Shown here: positions 33,984-42,924 of the stretch, piece after piece
Layout of the letters: each line of letters begins with the position of its first letter
Numbering within the stretch: the first letter of the stretch is position 1
Origin: Methanoregula sp.
GTDB lineage: Archaea; Halobacteriota; Methanomicrobia; Methanomicrobiales; Methanospirillaceae
Direction of reading: 5' to 3'
Assembly (NCBI RefSeq): GCF_028712425.1
Contig: NZ_JAQTQD010000012.1
Span: forward strand, 18,400 to 82,399
Length of the DNA: 64,000 bases
Position numbers and translations under genes: made by a program
Notes under the pieces: generated by a model
What the model saw: the letters and a program-made list of their open reading frames with translations, nothing else
Database searches by the model: none
What the model was told of the DNA's origin: nothing

Positions 33984-34520
33984 ATGAATTCCTTTTTTAT
34001 CCGGCAGGAACTCCCGGACGATGCCCCCGGTATATCCGAAGTCCACCTCCAGGCCTTCGGCCAGGACGGGGAATCGCGACTCGTCGATGCCCTTCGCAAC
34101 GATGGTGTTGTCAATCCCGATCTCTCCTTTGTTGCCGTGCATGGAGAACGGATCATCGGGCATATCCTCTTCACCCCGGTCCAGATTGTATCCGGAACGG
34201 TCGCATCACCGGCCCTTGCACTTGCCCCGCTCGGTGTCCACCAGGACTACCAGTGCAGGGGCATCGGGGCAGCCCTCATCGAGGAGGGGCTGGATGAGTG
34301 CCGCCGTCTCGGCCACCATATTGTGATCGTGGTCGGCCATCCATTGTATTATCCCCGGTTTGGGTTCACGGCTGCCAGTGACGCCGGGATCACAGCACCA
34401 TTCCCCTGCCCGGATGATGCCTTCATGGCACTCTCCTTAAAGCCCGGGGCACTCGACGGGATCGGGGGGATGGTCCGTTACCCGGCTGCGTTCGACGCGG
34501 TCGGGGCCCATACCTCGTAA
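33984..34520 (+). CDS. GNAT-family N-acetyltransferase (YhbS-like)
   Basis: A 178-residue acetyltransferase: FIRQELPDDAPGISEVHLQAFG, SFVAVHGERIIGHILFTPVQI, ALAPLGVHQDYQCRGIGAALIEEGLDECRRLGHHIVIVVGHPLYYPRFGFTAA. The acetyl-CoA loop is QCRGIGAAL, and the ending GHPxYYPRFGF is characteristic of the YhbS subgroup. The acceptor is unknown. Its stop abuts the stop of the convergent nitroreductase gene. Confidence 0.9.
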   Translation: MNSFFIRQELPDDAPGISEVHLQAFGQDGESRLVDALRNDGVVNPDLSFVAVHGERIIGHILFTPVQIVSGTVASPALALAPLGVHQDYQCRGIGAALIEEGLDECRRLGHHIVIVVGHPLYYPRFGFTAASDAGITAPFPCPDDAFMALSLKPGALDGIGGMVRYPAAFDAVGAHTS

Positions 34521-35252
34521 TCAGTAACCTGGAGCGTCCCCCTCTTTTTTCCCCACGGTTGCAAGATAGATCAGAAACTGGGATTCCCCGTCTATTCCGA
34601 GCAGGCGGTCCATGATGTCATCATCGAACGCTGCGATGGCGCAAACGCCGCATCCCACAGCTTCGGCAGCGAGGTACAGGTTCTGGCACACGTGGCCGGC
34701 ATCGAGATGGAGATCGCGATATCCCCGCTCGCCATAGCGCCATGTCATCCGGTACGGGACAGCAGTCCAAAGGAAGACAGCACCGCTCATGAGGACGAAC
34801 TGCTGGTTGAAACAGGCCTCCGTGACCTTATGGGGGAGTTGCGGATCGATGTCGAGCTGCTGGAGCCGGTGAGAGAGCGCAAGGAACCGGTACAGTCCGG
34901 GCTCCAGCCCGTCCACGTTATTGAGCAGTAAAAACGTCTCGAATGCATGCCGTGCCCCGGCCGAGGGAACCGTGCGGAAGGTCGCCTGTGACCCGTATAC
35001 CTTCTTTGTGCCCTGCGTGCACCAGAGGAGGAACGAGAGTTCATCCAGGGTGACAGGTTCGCGGGCATAATGCCGGATACTCTGCCGTTGCTCTATTGCG
35101 GTCCGGAGATCCTTTTCTGGAATGTCGAGGGATACCGGTGGCGGGAGATCGATGACCGGCTTTTTCGGGTCAGCAGGCACTTCGAGCGGGGGCTGGGGCA
35201 CACCCCGCTGCTGGTCGCTTGCTCCGATGAACCGGTATTTCGTCTTCTCCAT
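34521..35252 (-). CDS. SagB-type nitroreductase family protein
   Basis: About 243 residues from the ATG at 35252; the frame is open to 35297 but the shorter start has GTGAG in front. The flavin fold is clear: LRTAIEQRQSIRHYAREPVTLDELSFLLWCTQGT (FMN-binding RxSxRxY), VPSAGARHAFETFLLLNNVDGLEPGLYRF, LDAGHVCQNLYLAAEAVGCGVCAIAAFDDDIMDRLLGIDGESQFLIYLATVGK. This is the SagB-like thiazole/oxazole dehydrogenase branch, but no cyclodehydratase or precursor peptide lies nearby, so a stand-alone redox role is more likely. Confidence 0.88.
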   Translation of the reverse strand: MEKTKYRFIGASDQQRGVPQPPLEVPADPKKPVIDLPPPVSLDIPEKDLRTAIEQRQSIRHYAREPVTLDELSFLLWCTQGTKKVYGSQATFRTVPSAGARHAFETFLLLNNVDGLEPGLYRFLALSHRLQQLDIDPQLPHKVTEACFNQQFVLMSGAVFLWTAVPYRMTWRYGERGYRDLHLDAGHVCQNLYLAAEAVGCGVCAIAAFDDDIMDRLLGIDGESQFLIYLATVGKKEGDAPGY

Positions 35253-35335
35253 AAACTCACGGCCGGTCCCGCGAGGGGCTGCATCTCCTGCTCTCATCGC
35301 AACGTCTCGTTAAGAGAGCATATCCTCTCCATGCC

Positions 35336-36652
35336 ATGAGAGTATCGGTGGCGGCAACCCCGGACCGCACAGCATATACCCTTTCCTCGCCAACCCCTCC
35401 TTACGATATGACGCACGGGGTACCCCTTCCCGCCGGCATGGACCTGGCGGATTACCTGCATGACGTAGTACTGCACGCAGGCCCGTCCATGCAGGAGGAG
35501 CCAGTATCCTTTACCGGAACGGTGGTGAAAAAATTTACCGGGGAGTTCTGGACCTCCCGGCAGCGGCAGGGAGGGTCTCTCCACGAAATATCATACCGTG
35601 CATGCTTCAAGCCGCAACTGCCACGGTTCTTCATCTCGCTTTTGACAAAGAAAGGGGATGTTGTTTACGATCCCTTCAGCGGCAGGGGGACGACCGTCAT
35701 CGAAGCTGCGCTCATGGGAAGGAGCGTGGTGGCAAACGATATCAATCCGCTCTCCCGGGTAATGACCGAGCCCCGTTTCTTCCCACCGGAACTCGAACAG
35801 GTGGAGAAGCGGCTCGCGCTGATCCAAAAGGAGGGGAGCAGGGCGGATATCGATCTCTCGATGTTCTATCATCCCGCAACAGAACAGGAGATCGCTGCCC
35901 TCAGGGAATACCTTCTGGCGAGAAAAGAAGCCCACCGCGACGACATGCTTGACCGCTGGATTGCGATGGTTGCGACCAACCGTCTCACGGGCCACTCGAA
36001 AGGATTCTTTTCGGTCTATACGCTCCCGCCAAACCAGGCAGTCTCTCCCTCAAGCCAGGAGAAGATCAATAAAAAGCGCCGCCAGGCACCGGAATACCGC
36101 GATACCCGGCAGCTCATCCTCACCAAGACAAAAAGCCTGCTCCGGACGCTTACCGGCGAGGAGAAAAGGAACCTTGCACGGGCGGGAAAGAGTGCCCGGC
36201 TGCTCTCGGAAGATGCCCGCAAAACAAAAGAGATCCCGGATGAGTCGGTTCACCTGACCGTCACATCACCCCCGTTCCTTGACATCGTCCAGTACCGGGA
36301 AGACAACTGGCTCCGCTGCTGGTTCAACGGTCTTGACGAGCAGGCCATCGGGAAACGGATCACCATGGCACGGACTCTTGACGGCTGGTCGTCTGTCATG
36401 GGGCAGGTCTTCAAGGAATTGTTCCGGATCACAAAGCCGGGCGGGTATGTTGCCTTCGAAGTAGGGGAGGTGCGCAAGCGGACAGTCCGGCTTGAGGAGC
36501 ACGTTGTGCCCCTTGGGATCCACGCCGGGTTCACCTGCGATTGCATCCTGATCAACCAGCAGGTCTTTACGAAGACCTCCAATATCTGGGGTGTTGAGAA
36601 TAATGCCTGTGGCACGAATACCAACCGCATTGTTGTATTCCGGAAATCCTGA
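35336..36652 (+). CDS. DNA methyltransferase, N4-cytosine/N6-adenine type (orphan)
   Basis: A 438-residue SAM-dependent methyltransferase. Motif I is VVYDPFSGRGTTVIEAALMGRSVVANDINP (DPFxGxGTT) and the catalytic motif IV is VTSPPFLDIVQYR (TSPP). Motif I precedes IV and a long insert (residues about 150-300) separates them, fitting the alpha/gamma-like or archaeal DUF-type DNA methylases. The C-terminus contains GGYVAFEVGEVRKRTVRLEEHVV and NRIVVFRKS. No restriction endonuclease gene is adjacent. RNA modification is an alternative for TSPP enzymes. Confidence 0.82.
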   Translation: MRVSVAATPDRTAYTLSSPTPPYDMTHGVPLPAGMDLADYLHDVVLHAGPSMQEEPVSFTGTVVKKFTGEFWTSRQRQGGSLHEISYRACFKPQLPRFFISLLTKKGDVVYDPFSGRGTTVIEAALMGRSVVANDINPLSRVMTEPRFFPPELEQVEKRLALIQKEGSRADIDLSMFYHPATEQEIAALREYLLARKEAHRDDMLDRWIAMVATNRLTGHSKGFFSVYTLPPNQAVSPSSQEKINKKRRQAPEYRDTRQLILTKTKSLLRTLTGEEKRNLARAGKSARLLSEDARKTKEIPDESVHLTVTSPPFLDIVQYREDNWLRCWFNGLDEQAIGKRITMARTLDGWSSVMGQVFKELFRITKPGGYVAFEVGEVRKRTVRLEEHVVPLGIHAGFTCDCILINQQVFTKTSNIWGVENNACGTNTNRIVVFRKS

Positions 36653-36737
36653 TGCTGCACAATGAGCACCGGATGCGGGATAAAAGCAGGATCCGGCAAA
36701 TCTTGATATTTGAACAACCATAATTTCATTGTTGATA

Positions 36738-37823
36738 ATGGCGGGACAAAAGCACGCTATCGGGAGGGGATGCGAAACGTGGCGGATGATACTCCTGCCG
36801 GTTACTGCGATATTCTTCCTCTCTCTCCTCCTCCCTGTCACTGCCGCCGATGACGCGAGTAACTCAGACACTGTTGCGATCCGGCAGGCCCATCTTGCCT
36901 GGACTGCCCTTGACAAGGAGTACGATCTCTCCACTGCCGTCATGTACTGTAACACCCTCTACGGCTCGGACATAACAGAGATGAGCCGGCTCCTGGCAGA
37001 ATTCAGGAAGCAGGAAACCCGCATCAAGGATACCGCAACCAGCACGGAGGTTGACGCGCTCATCGAAGAGATGCGGAACTCGACCAGCCGGTTCCGGGAA
37101 GAGACATTCTCCGTGATGATAAAAGGGCAGGGAAAGTGGGACGTGCTGGAGAGCCAGATCCTGGATGCAAAGAACAACAATCCCTACATCCTCCAGAAAA
37201 AGGAGCAGTACTGGGCGATAAGAACAAAGGCCCAGCTCGCGGCATTCGACACCTGGGCCAGGGAAGGGCAGGAGCGGCTCGATATCCTGAAAGCGCAGGG
37301 GTACGACACCACAACCGCCCAGCGCTCTCTCGATGTCTTCGCCTCGAAAAAATCTGCCGTGAGTGCAGTGTTCGCAGCCAAATCCGAGATATCGATCAGG
37401 TCAGTAAACCAGCAAATCCAGCCGTTCTCGCAGGATTTCATCCGGAAACTCGCAGAAGTCCAGGAGCAGGTGCCGGACACAGTCCGGTTCCAGTTCTTCA
37501 TTGACCAGGGATTCCGGGCAACGGCGCTGTGTGACAAGGCGAATGCCGAACTCATCCCGATCCTGCTTGATATCGATGATAGCGAAGCGCTCGTGAAAAA
37601 GACCAAGAACGATCTTACGAATGCACAGCGGATGCTCAACACGGGAAGCCTTGAGAATACAAAGACCCCGCTGAGGCTTGTCCAGAAAGATCTGTCCGAC
37701 CTTGCCCAGATGTACCGTGACATTGCTTCCACCATGGACCTGGGAAAAGAACTGAATGATGAACTCAATACCCTTGCCCTCCGGCTTGACAATACCGCTG
37801 ACCAGATGAGGGATGCACTATGA
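36738..37823 (+). CDS. Secreted helical protein of unknown function
   Basis: About 361 residues, starting at the ATG at 36738 (ATG at 36786 also possible). A signal segment, MILLPVTAIFFLSLLLPVTAADDAS, is followed by a long, charged, mostly helical ectodomain (SRLLAEFRKQETRIKDTATSTEVDALIEEMRNSTSRFREET..., KLAEVQEQVPDTVRFQ, TKNDLTNAQRMLNTGSLENTKTPLRLVQKDLSDLAQMYRD) with likely coiled coils. No family is recognised. It overlaps the next lipoprotein gene by ATGA, so the two products probably act together outside the cell. Confidence 0.7.
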   Translation: MAGQKHAIGRGCETWRMILLPVTAIFFLSLLLPVTAADDASNSDTVAIRQAHLAWTALDKEYDLSTAVMYCNTLYGSDITEMSRLLAEFRKQETRIKDTATSTEVDALIEEMRNSTSRFREETFSVMIKGQGKWDVLESQILDAKNNNPYILQKKEQYWAIRTKAQLAAFDTWAREGQERLDILKAQGYDTTTAQRSLDVFASKKSAVSAVFAAKSEISIRSVNQQIQPFSQDFIRKLAEVQEQVPDTVRFQFFIDQGFRATALCDKANAELIPILLDIDDSEALVKKTKNDLTNAQRMLNTGSLENTKTPLRLVQKDLSDLAQMYRDIASTMDLGKELNDELNTLALRLDNTADQMRDAL

Positions 37824-38287
37824 AGACGTCCAAGGGGATCTTCGTCCTCTCTGTAATCCTGTTGCTGGTGCTCTTCCCGCTGGCTGCGGGATGCCTCTCC
37901 GTCCCGGGCCCGGAGAGCCAGAAAAAGACCCCGGCGGTAACTGCCGCCGTGACCCGCTCACCCCAGACCACGGCCCCGGCAACAACCGTTGTGCAGGGGA
38001 CGGTTGTGACAGAACCTGCAGCTTTGAGGACAACCACGCTTCCCACCCCTGTTGCGACAACAGCACCCACAGTCTCCCGCTATGCGGCTGAGACCTGCAC
38101 GGGGCAGGGAGGATCCCAGGTCCACCCCGGCCAGATGTGCCCCGGCACCTGGCTGGCTGCAACCAACACCTTCAGCTGCTGTTCTGTGAAACCTGCTGAC
38201 GCCAAAGGGAGCAATAATACCATCTCTGCCGCCCCGTTCACCCTGACGGTGAATATTGATGATAATCTTGGCAGCATCCGTCCCTGA
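37820..38287 (+). CDS. Small Thr-rich lipoprotein with cysteine-rich C-terminus
   Basis: A 155-residue lipoprotein: MKTSKGIFVLSVILLLVLFPLAAGCLSV has a signal peptide and lipobox (LAAGC, Cys25). A long Thr/Pro/Ala linker (residues 30-85, PAVTAAVTRSPQTTAPATTVVQG...) resembles a glycosylated stalk. The C-terminal part has four cysteines (ETCTGQGG...GQMCPG..FSCCSV), likely disulfide-bonded. Function unknown; probably a partner of the upstream secreted protein. Confidence 0.72.
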   Translation: MKTSKGIFVLSVILLLVLFPLAAGCLSVPGPESQKKTPAVTAAVTRSPQTTAPATTVVQGTVVTEPAALRTTTLPTPVATTAPTVSRYAAETCTGQGGSQVHPGQMCPGTWLAATNTFSCCSVKPADAKGSNNTISAAPFTLTVNIDDNLGSIRP

Positions 38288-38399
38288 ACCCGGGCAAATC
38301 ATGTTTTTGTGGCACCAGAAGTCACGGTCTCTTTTATGACCTCACCCGTGCTGCCGGCAGAAAGCACGCATTAAGTATCACCACATCCAAGTGGTACGC

Positions 38400-40061
38400 A
38401 TGGTCACCCGTATCGTCCGGTACGCTCAGATTATCGATATCCTGAGCAAGTATGGTTTTGGCATCGGCCTTGAGAAGCTCTTTCCCGGACGGGTGCGGCT
38501 CAAACTTCCCGGAGGAGAGAAAGCGGCCGAAGGCACGTCTCCCTACGAACGGATACGGCTTGCCCTTGAGGAGCTCGGCCCGACCTTTGTAAAGTTCGGG
38601 CAGATCATGAGCACGAGGACCGAACTGCTGCCGCCGGAGATGATCGATCAGCTCAAGCGGCTGCAGGACCATGCGAAACCGGTGCCTTTCTCCGAGATCA
38701 TGGCCATCATCGAGGAGAATTGTCCCGAGTGGGAGGACTATTTTGGTGACATCGAGGAGACACCGGTGGCATCCGCCTCCATCGGGCAGGTCCACCGGGC
38801 GTACCTCCGGGACGGGACCAAAGTCGCCCTGAAGATCCAGCGCCCCGGCATCCCGGAAATAATCGAGCTGGATATCGGGATCCTCCAGTCCATGGCCGAG
38901 CGGATCGAGACCGTCCTCCCTGAGACACGGCTCTATAATCCCAAGGGGATGGTGGACGATTTCGCTCACCAGATCGTCAAGGAACTGGACTTCACCCGGG
39001 ACGCCCGGAACGCGAACCGGATGTCCCGGAACTTCCAGAACTTCCCGGGGGTCAGGTTCCCGAAGATCTACTGGGAGTATTCAAAACCCCATTTCCTGGT
39101 CATGGAATTCGTCGAGGGTGTCAGAATCGACGACCGCGAGGCCATCATGGAGATGGGCCTTGATCCTCACGCGATTGGTGTCCGCGGATTTCATGCATAC
39201 CTCAAGATGATCTTCGAGGACGGTTACTTCCATGGCGATCCCCATCCGGGCAACCTGCTCGTGACAAAGGAAGGAGACATTGTTTTCCTGGACTTCGGGA
39301 TCGTCGGCATCCTGCGGCCGGAGAAACGGCAGAACTTCATCAACCTCCTCTTTGCCCTGACAACAGACAACATCGAACTGATGATCCGGTCGCTTGAAGG
39401 CTTCGGGATCGTGATCGCCGAGGAGGATCGCGAATCGCTCCGCGATGATCTCTATATCATGATGCATGACTTCTCGGGAGGCGAAGGGGACGGCGTCTCG
39501 CAGCTGAACTTCGGGCTGGTGGTTGCCGAGCTGACCGAGGCGATGCGGCGCTACCGGCTGAAGGTACCGATGAACCTGATGCTGCTTTTAAAGGTCTTTG
39601 TCATGGTCCTCGACATTGGCGTGCGGCTCGATCCGAAGTTCAACTTCGGCAAGGAGATTACCCCTTACCTCTCCAAGCTTGCCGATGTGAACACATTCTC
39701 TGAGGGCTACATGAAGCGGGCCTCAATGGCGCTTCTCGAGGGTGCCGATGCACTGCTCGACATGCCCCGGAACATCAACCTGATGCTACGGAGGCTCTCG
39801 ACCGGGTCCTTCAAGCTCGAGATCGTGGAGAACGATATCCAGAAACTCCAGATGGCCCTCGACCGGTTCAGCGACAAGCTCCTCATGGGGATGGTGGTTG
39901 CATCGCTTGTCATTGGCTCCTCGCTCGTACTCCAGGTCTCGTCCGTCACCCTTCCCACGCAGATCTCATGGATTGCCATCGGTGGGTATACGGCTGCCGT
40001 ACTCTGCGGGTTCTATGCGATCTACCACGTCATTTTCCTGAAGTTCCGGATGGAGCGGTAG
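38400..40061 (+). CDS. ABC1/UbiB (AarF) family atypical kinase
   Basis: About 553 residues from the ATG at 38400 (a GTG at 38391 is also in frame). UbiB-family marks are KFGQIMSTRTELLPPEMIDQLKRLQD (KxGQ motif), the alanine-rich nucleotide loop PVASASIGQVHRAYLRDGTKVALKIQRPG, VKELDFTRDARNANRM, VMEFVEGVRI, HGDPHPGNLLV and LDFGIVG. Two C-terminal transmembrane helices (LLMGMVVASLVIGSSLVLQV; WIAIGGYTAAVLCGFYAIYHVIF) place it in the membrane. In bacteria the family supports ubiquinone synthesis; methanogens lack ubiquinone, so a lipid-related ATPase role is inferred. Confidence 0.9.
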   Translation: MVTRIVRYAQIIDILSKYGFGIGLEKLFPGRVRLKLPGGEKAAEGTSPYERIRLALEELGPTFVKFGQIMSTRTELLPPEMIDQLKRLQDHAKPVPFSEIMAIIEENCPEWEDYFGDIEETPVASASIGQVHRAYLRDGTKVALKIQRPGIPEIIELDIGILQSMAERIETVLPETRLYNPKGMVDDFAHQIVKELDFTRDARNANRMSRNFQNFPGVRFPKIYWEYSKPHFLVMEFVEGVRIDDREAIMEMGLDPHAIGVRGFHAYLKMIFEDGYFHGDPHPGNLLVTKEGDIVFLDFGIVGILRPEKRQNFINLLFALTTDNIELMIRSLEGFGIVIAEEDRESLRDDLYIMMHDFSGGEGDGVSQLNFGLVVAELTEAMRRYRLKVPMNLMLLLKVFVMVLDIGVRLDPKFNFGKEITPYLSKLADVNTFSEGYMKRASMALLEGADALLDMPRNINLMLRRLSTGSFKLEIVENDIQKLQMALDRFSDKLLMGMVVASLVIGSSLVLQVSSVTLPTQISWIAIGGYTAAVLCGFYAIYHVIFLKFRMER

Positions 40062-40074
40062 AAAGGTCCCTCTC

Positions 40075-40557
40075 TCACATCTCTTTTTTCAGTACTCCCC
40101 AGGCCCTTACTTTCTCCCGGAATGGCATGGCAGCATAAGCGGGGCTCGTTGAAGGCAGCACCCCGGAGGGCAGCCCGGGGACTTCACAAAACCGGTGATA
40201 GAGCCGGCCGGCAGTACTCCCATTCAGTGCAATCATCCTGACCGAAGGGTGCTCCCAGATAAACCCGGCAATATCGTTTGGTACCGGGTTTTTTATCCGG
40301 TTATCGGCACTGCCCGGCCGCTCGCAGGAAGCGACAACGTCCCAGAGCGCAATGCCGCACACGGTGAGGAGTGCCGTACGCTCCGGGTAGGGAGTGGATG
40401 ACGGGATGGAAAAGAGGTCTTCCATGATTGCCCAGAACCGGTTCTTCGGGTTGCCGTAGTATTCCTGCCGCTCAAGCGAGAGGACACTGGGAAAGCTTCC
40501 AAGGATCAGGATGCGCGGACGGGAAGAGGAGAGCGGGGGGAGGCCGTACCCGGGCAT
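40075..40557 (-). CDS. Family 6 (HDG-type) uracil/hypoxanthine-DNA glycosylase
   Basis: A 160-residue base-excision repair glycosylase: RILILGSFPSVLSLERQEYYGNPKNRFWAIMEDLF forms the conserved active-site region of the hypoxanthine-DNA glycosylase branch of the UDG superfamily, with the Asn in NPKNRFW as the likely catalytic residue. LWDVVASCERPGSADNRI and the closing motif LPSTSPAYA also match. It would remove deaminated adenine (hypoxanthine), leaving abasic sites. It follows the FTR-like gene by 16 nt. Confidence 0.85.
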   Translation of the reverse strand: MPGYGLPPLSSSRPRILILGSFPSVLSLERQEYYGNPKNRFWAIMEDLFSIPSSTPYPERTALLTVCGIALWDVVASCERPGSADNRIKNPVPNDIAGFIWEHPSVRMIALNGSTAGRLYHRFCEVPGLPSGVLPSTSPAYAAMPFREKVRAWGVLKKEM

Positions 40558-40573
40558 TGAAGATTACGCCGGC

Positions 40574-40867
40574 CTATTGGGGCTCTTTGAAATACAGGTT
40601 GCAGTGACAGTGGCCAAGGTTTGCCACCTCATCCTTGTGATAGACGCAGGGGCATTCGATAGCCCGGTCCTTCTCCTCGTCACCGCTCCGGAGCCGGCAG
40701 GGGCAGTACGGGTGCCCGAACTTTGCCTTGTTCCGCACGAGCCCGCGGATCACGGTAGCAAGCTGCTTCTCATCGGTGTTCAGGCACCATCCATGCTTGT
40801 GCGCATACGCCTGCGCCCACTTGAGCATGTCCGCTTCTTCTGAAGGTATCTCTGTCATGGTATCCAT
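40574..40867 (-). CDS. Ferredoxin-thioredoxin reductase catalytic-chain-like protein
   Basis: A 97-residue Fe-S protein with the complete cysteine pattern of the FTR catalytic subunit: CPCR (C55, C57), CPC (C72, C74) and CHC (C87, C89), holding a [4Fe-4S] cluster next to a redox-active disulfide. No variable subunit gene is nearby, which is usual for methanogen homologues that reduce thioredoxins or other disulfides from ferredoxin. Start at 40867, with an in-frame ATG at 40858. Confidence 0.9.
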   Translation of the reverse strand: MDTMTEIPSEEADMLKWAQAYAHKHGWCLNTDEKQLATVIRGLVRNKAKFGHPYCPCRLRSGDEEKDRAIECPCVYHKDEVANLGHCHCNLYFKEPQ

Positions 40868-40950
40868 TCGGGCAGTTTTGTCACCATAGTGTGGGCATCA
40901 GGCACATTAGACTTTGCGATCAGTAGCTCACCTGGTTCAGGTTCCGGTGC

Positions 40951-41778
40951 TCATCGCTTTCTCACCGGACTCTTCTTTACCGGTCTCTTCACAGAAGCCT
41001 TCAGCGCTGTTGCCGTTGCGGGGACTTCCTTTGACTTTCTACCGGTTTCTGACGGGGCTCTTTTCGGTGATTCGGTCTTTGTTATCCGTTTCACAACGCG
41101 GTTGTATGTGGCCATCACATCGCCCTTGTCGAACCGGTATACATCCTTGTCGAGCGACTCTTTTGTCTTCATGTCCCACAGGCGCATCGAGTCCATGCTG
41201 ATCTCGTCGCCAAGATAGATCGTCTTCCCCGCACGCCCGAACTCGATTTTGAAGTCCACAAGCGTGATCCCCTGCGCAGCCAGCAGTTTCACGAGCAGGG
41301 CATTGATCTTCAGGGCGGTTTTCTTGATTGCAGCCAGTTCCTTTGGTGTCGCAAGCTTCAGCGCCACGATCAGGTCGTCGTTGAGCATCGGGTCATGACG
41401 GGAGTCGTCTTTATAGTCGATGACGATGACGGGAGGTTTGAATTTCGTTCCTTCCTTAAACGGGTAATTCCGTACCATGGATCCCGCAGCAATATTCCGC
41501 ACGATCACTTCAAGCGGGATCATGGAAAGCTCCCGCACCAGCATTCGGCGCGGGCCGAGCATCTCCAGAAAATGGGTCTTTACGCCGTTCTTCTCCAGGT
41601 ACTGGAAGATGAACGCCGAGGCTTCGGCATTGTAACTGCCCTTGTTTTTGAGCTGGTCCTTCTTTCCCCCGTCGAACGCGGTGATGTCATCGCGGAACTC
41701 CACGATCAACTGTCCTTTCGCATCCGTACGGTACACGGACTTTGCCTTTCCGGTATAGAGGAGACCCTTCTGTTTCAC
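40951..41778 (-). CDS. purC: SAICAR synthetase with basic C-terminal tail
   Basis: A 275-residue purine enzyme joining CAIR and aspartate with ATP. Motifs include LLYTGKAKSVYRTD (ATP loop), FRDDITAFDGGKKDQLKNKGSYNAEASAFIFQYLEKNGVKTHFLE, VPLEVIVRNIAAGS-type IPLEVIVRNIAAGSMVRNYPFKEG, DDSRHDPMLNDDLIVAL, LVDFKIEFGR and LGDEISMDSMRLWD. Residues 236-275 are a Lys/Arg/Pro/Ala extension (KAPSETGRKSKEVPATATALKASVKRPVKKS-like) not needed for catalysis. The GTG start overlaps the cofG stop (GTGA). Confidence 0.94.
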   Translation of the reverse strand: MKQKGLLYTGKAKSVYRTDAKGQLIVEFRDDITAFDGGKKDQLKNKGSYNAEASAFIFQYLEKNGVKTHFLEMLGPRRMLVRELSMIPLEVIVRNIAAGSMVRNYPFKEGTKFKPPVIVIDYKDDSRHDPMLNDDLIVALKLATPKELAAIKKTALKINALLVKLLAAQGITLVDFKIEFGRAGKTIYLGDEISMDSMRLWDMKTKESLDKDVYRFDKGDVMATYNRVVKRITKTESPKRAPSETGRKSKEVPATATALKASVKRPVKKSPVRKR

Positions 41779-42770
41779 GGTTCACTACTCCCAGCCTTTA
41801 TCTTTTGTGCGAGCCGGTTTATCAGGGGTTGCATGCCGGGATCGAACCATCCCCGGTCAATGTACCGCTGGTAGATACAGAGCCGCTCGACAAGACGGGC
41901 ATCTCCGGCAACAGACCTGAGCTCGTCAAGTGCCGGCCACGGGTGCTCCGGGTTCACGTAATCGATGGTCAGGGGGGACACCCCGCCGAGATCGTCCACC
42001 CCGCATTCTATCAGGAAGCTTGCGTCGATAAGGTTGGGCGGGATCTGGACCGAGATATCGGGCTGGAGGATATCCTTTGCCATCCGGATGGTTGCGCAGA
42101 CTTCGTCCGTTGTGGGAACAGTGCTCCTGCCAAGCGGCGTCCCGGGCTTCGGGCAGAAGTTCTGGATGATAATCTCCTGGATGTGCCCGTAGCGCTTGTG
42201 GAGATCGTGGATGGCAAAAAGCGAGTCCTCACGGTCGGCCATGGTCTCGCCAATCCCCAAGAGCAGGCCGGTGGTGAACGGGATCTTCAGTCTGCCCGCG
42301 TCTTCCATCATTGCGAGCCGTACATCAGGTGATTTACCTTTTGAGGCTGCGTGGGCGGGGATCTCCGCGGTGGTCTCAAGCATCAGGCCCATGCTCGCGT
42401 TCACGGGCCGGAGGCGCTCCATCTCTTCGTACGTGAGGATCCCCGCGTTCGTATGGGGGAGGATGCCGCATTCGATAGCCTTCCGGCACATGGCCTCGCA
42501 GTAATCGAGGATCGTCTCATAGCCAAGCGGAGCGAGCATCTGGCTAAAGCCCGGCTCCTCCTCCGGCCGTTCTCCAAACGTGAAGAGCGCCTCGGTGCAC
42601 CCTAGAGCAGCGCCGTTCCGCAGCGTCTTTTCCACTTCTGCCGGTGCCATGATGCAGCCTTCCTGGACCGGTGTCCGGAAGCAGCAGTACCCGCACCGGT
42701 TCCGGCACACGGTCGTGAGTGGAAGGAAAACATTTCTTGAGAAGGTGATCGTGCGGCGATCCATGTACAT
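41775..42770 (-). CDS. cofG: FO synthase subunit 1 (7,8-didemethyl-8-hydroxy-5-deazariboflavin synthase)
   Basis: A 331-residue radical-SAM enzyme that, with CofH, makes the F420 chromophore FO from tyrosine and a ribityl uracil. The cluster motif is CRNRCGYCCF (C-x3-C-x2-C), after ITFSRNVFLPLTTV. Further family blocks are LFTFGERPEEE, LPHTNAGILTYEEMERLRPVNASMGLMLETTA, IPFTTGLLLGIGET and QEIIIQNFCPKPGTPL. It is translationally coupled to purC. cofH is not in this window. Confidence 0.94.
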   Translation of the reverse strand: MYMDRRTITFSRNVFLPLTTVCRNRCGYCCFRTPVQEGCIMAPAEVEKTLRNGAALGCTEALFTFGERPEEEPGFSQMLAPLGYETILDYCEAMCRKAIECGILPHTNAGILTYEEMERLRPVNASMGLMLETTAEIPAHAASKGKSPDVRLAMMEDAGRLKIPFTTGLLLGIGETMADREDSLFAIHDLHKRYGHIQEIIIQNFCPKPGTPLGRSTVPTTDEVCATIRMAKDILQPDISVQIPPNLIDASFLIECGVDDLGGVSPLTIDYVNPEHPWPALDELRSVAGDARLVERLCIYQRYIDRGWFDPGMQPLINRLAQKIKAGSSEP

Positions 42771-42924
42771 GAAATTATCCCTTGGATCTCATGAAAGCTG
42801 GTGTCAGGCCCGGCCTCCTGGCCGGTTCCTGCCGGAAGGGTAATCCTAATGAGGTTTCGGGGTTAACCATCTCTAACCTGTTATATTCTGCTATGAATGA
42901 TCATGGCAGAACGGGACTTTGCAG

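Noticed and set aside
34521..35297. Possible RiPP cyclase cluster around the SagB-like gene
   Set aside because: No YcaO cyclodehydratase, E1-like partner or small precursor peptide was found nearby, so a thiazole/oxazole peptide system is not supported.
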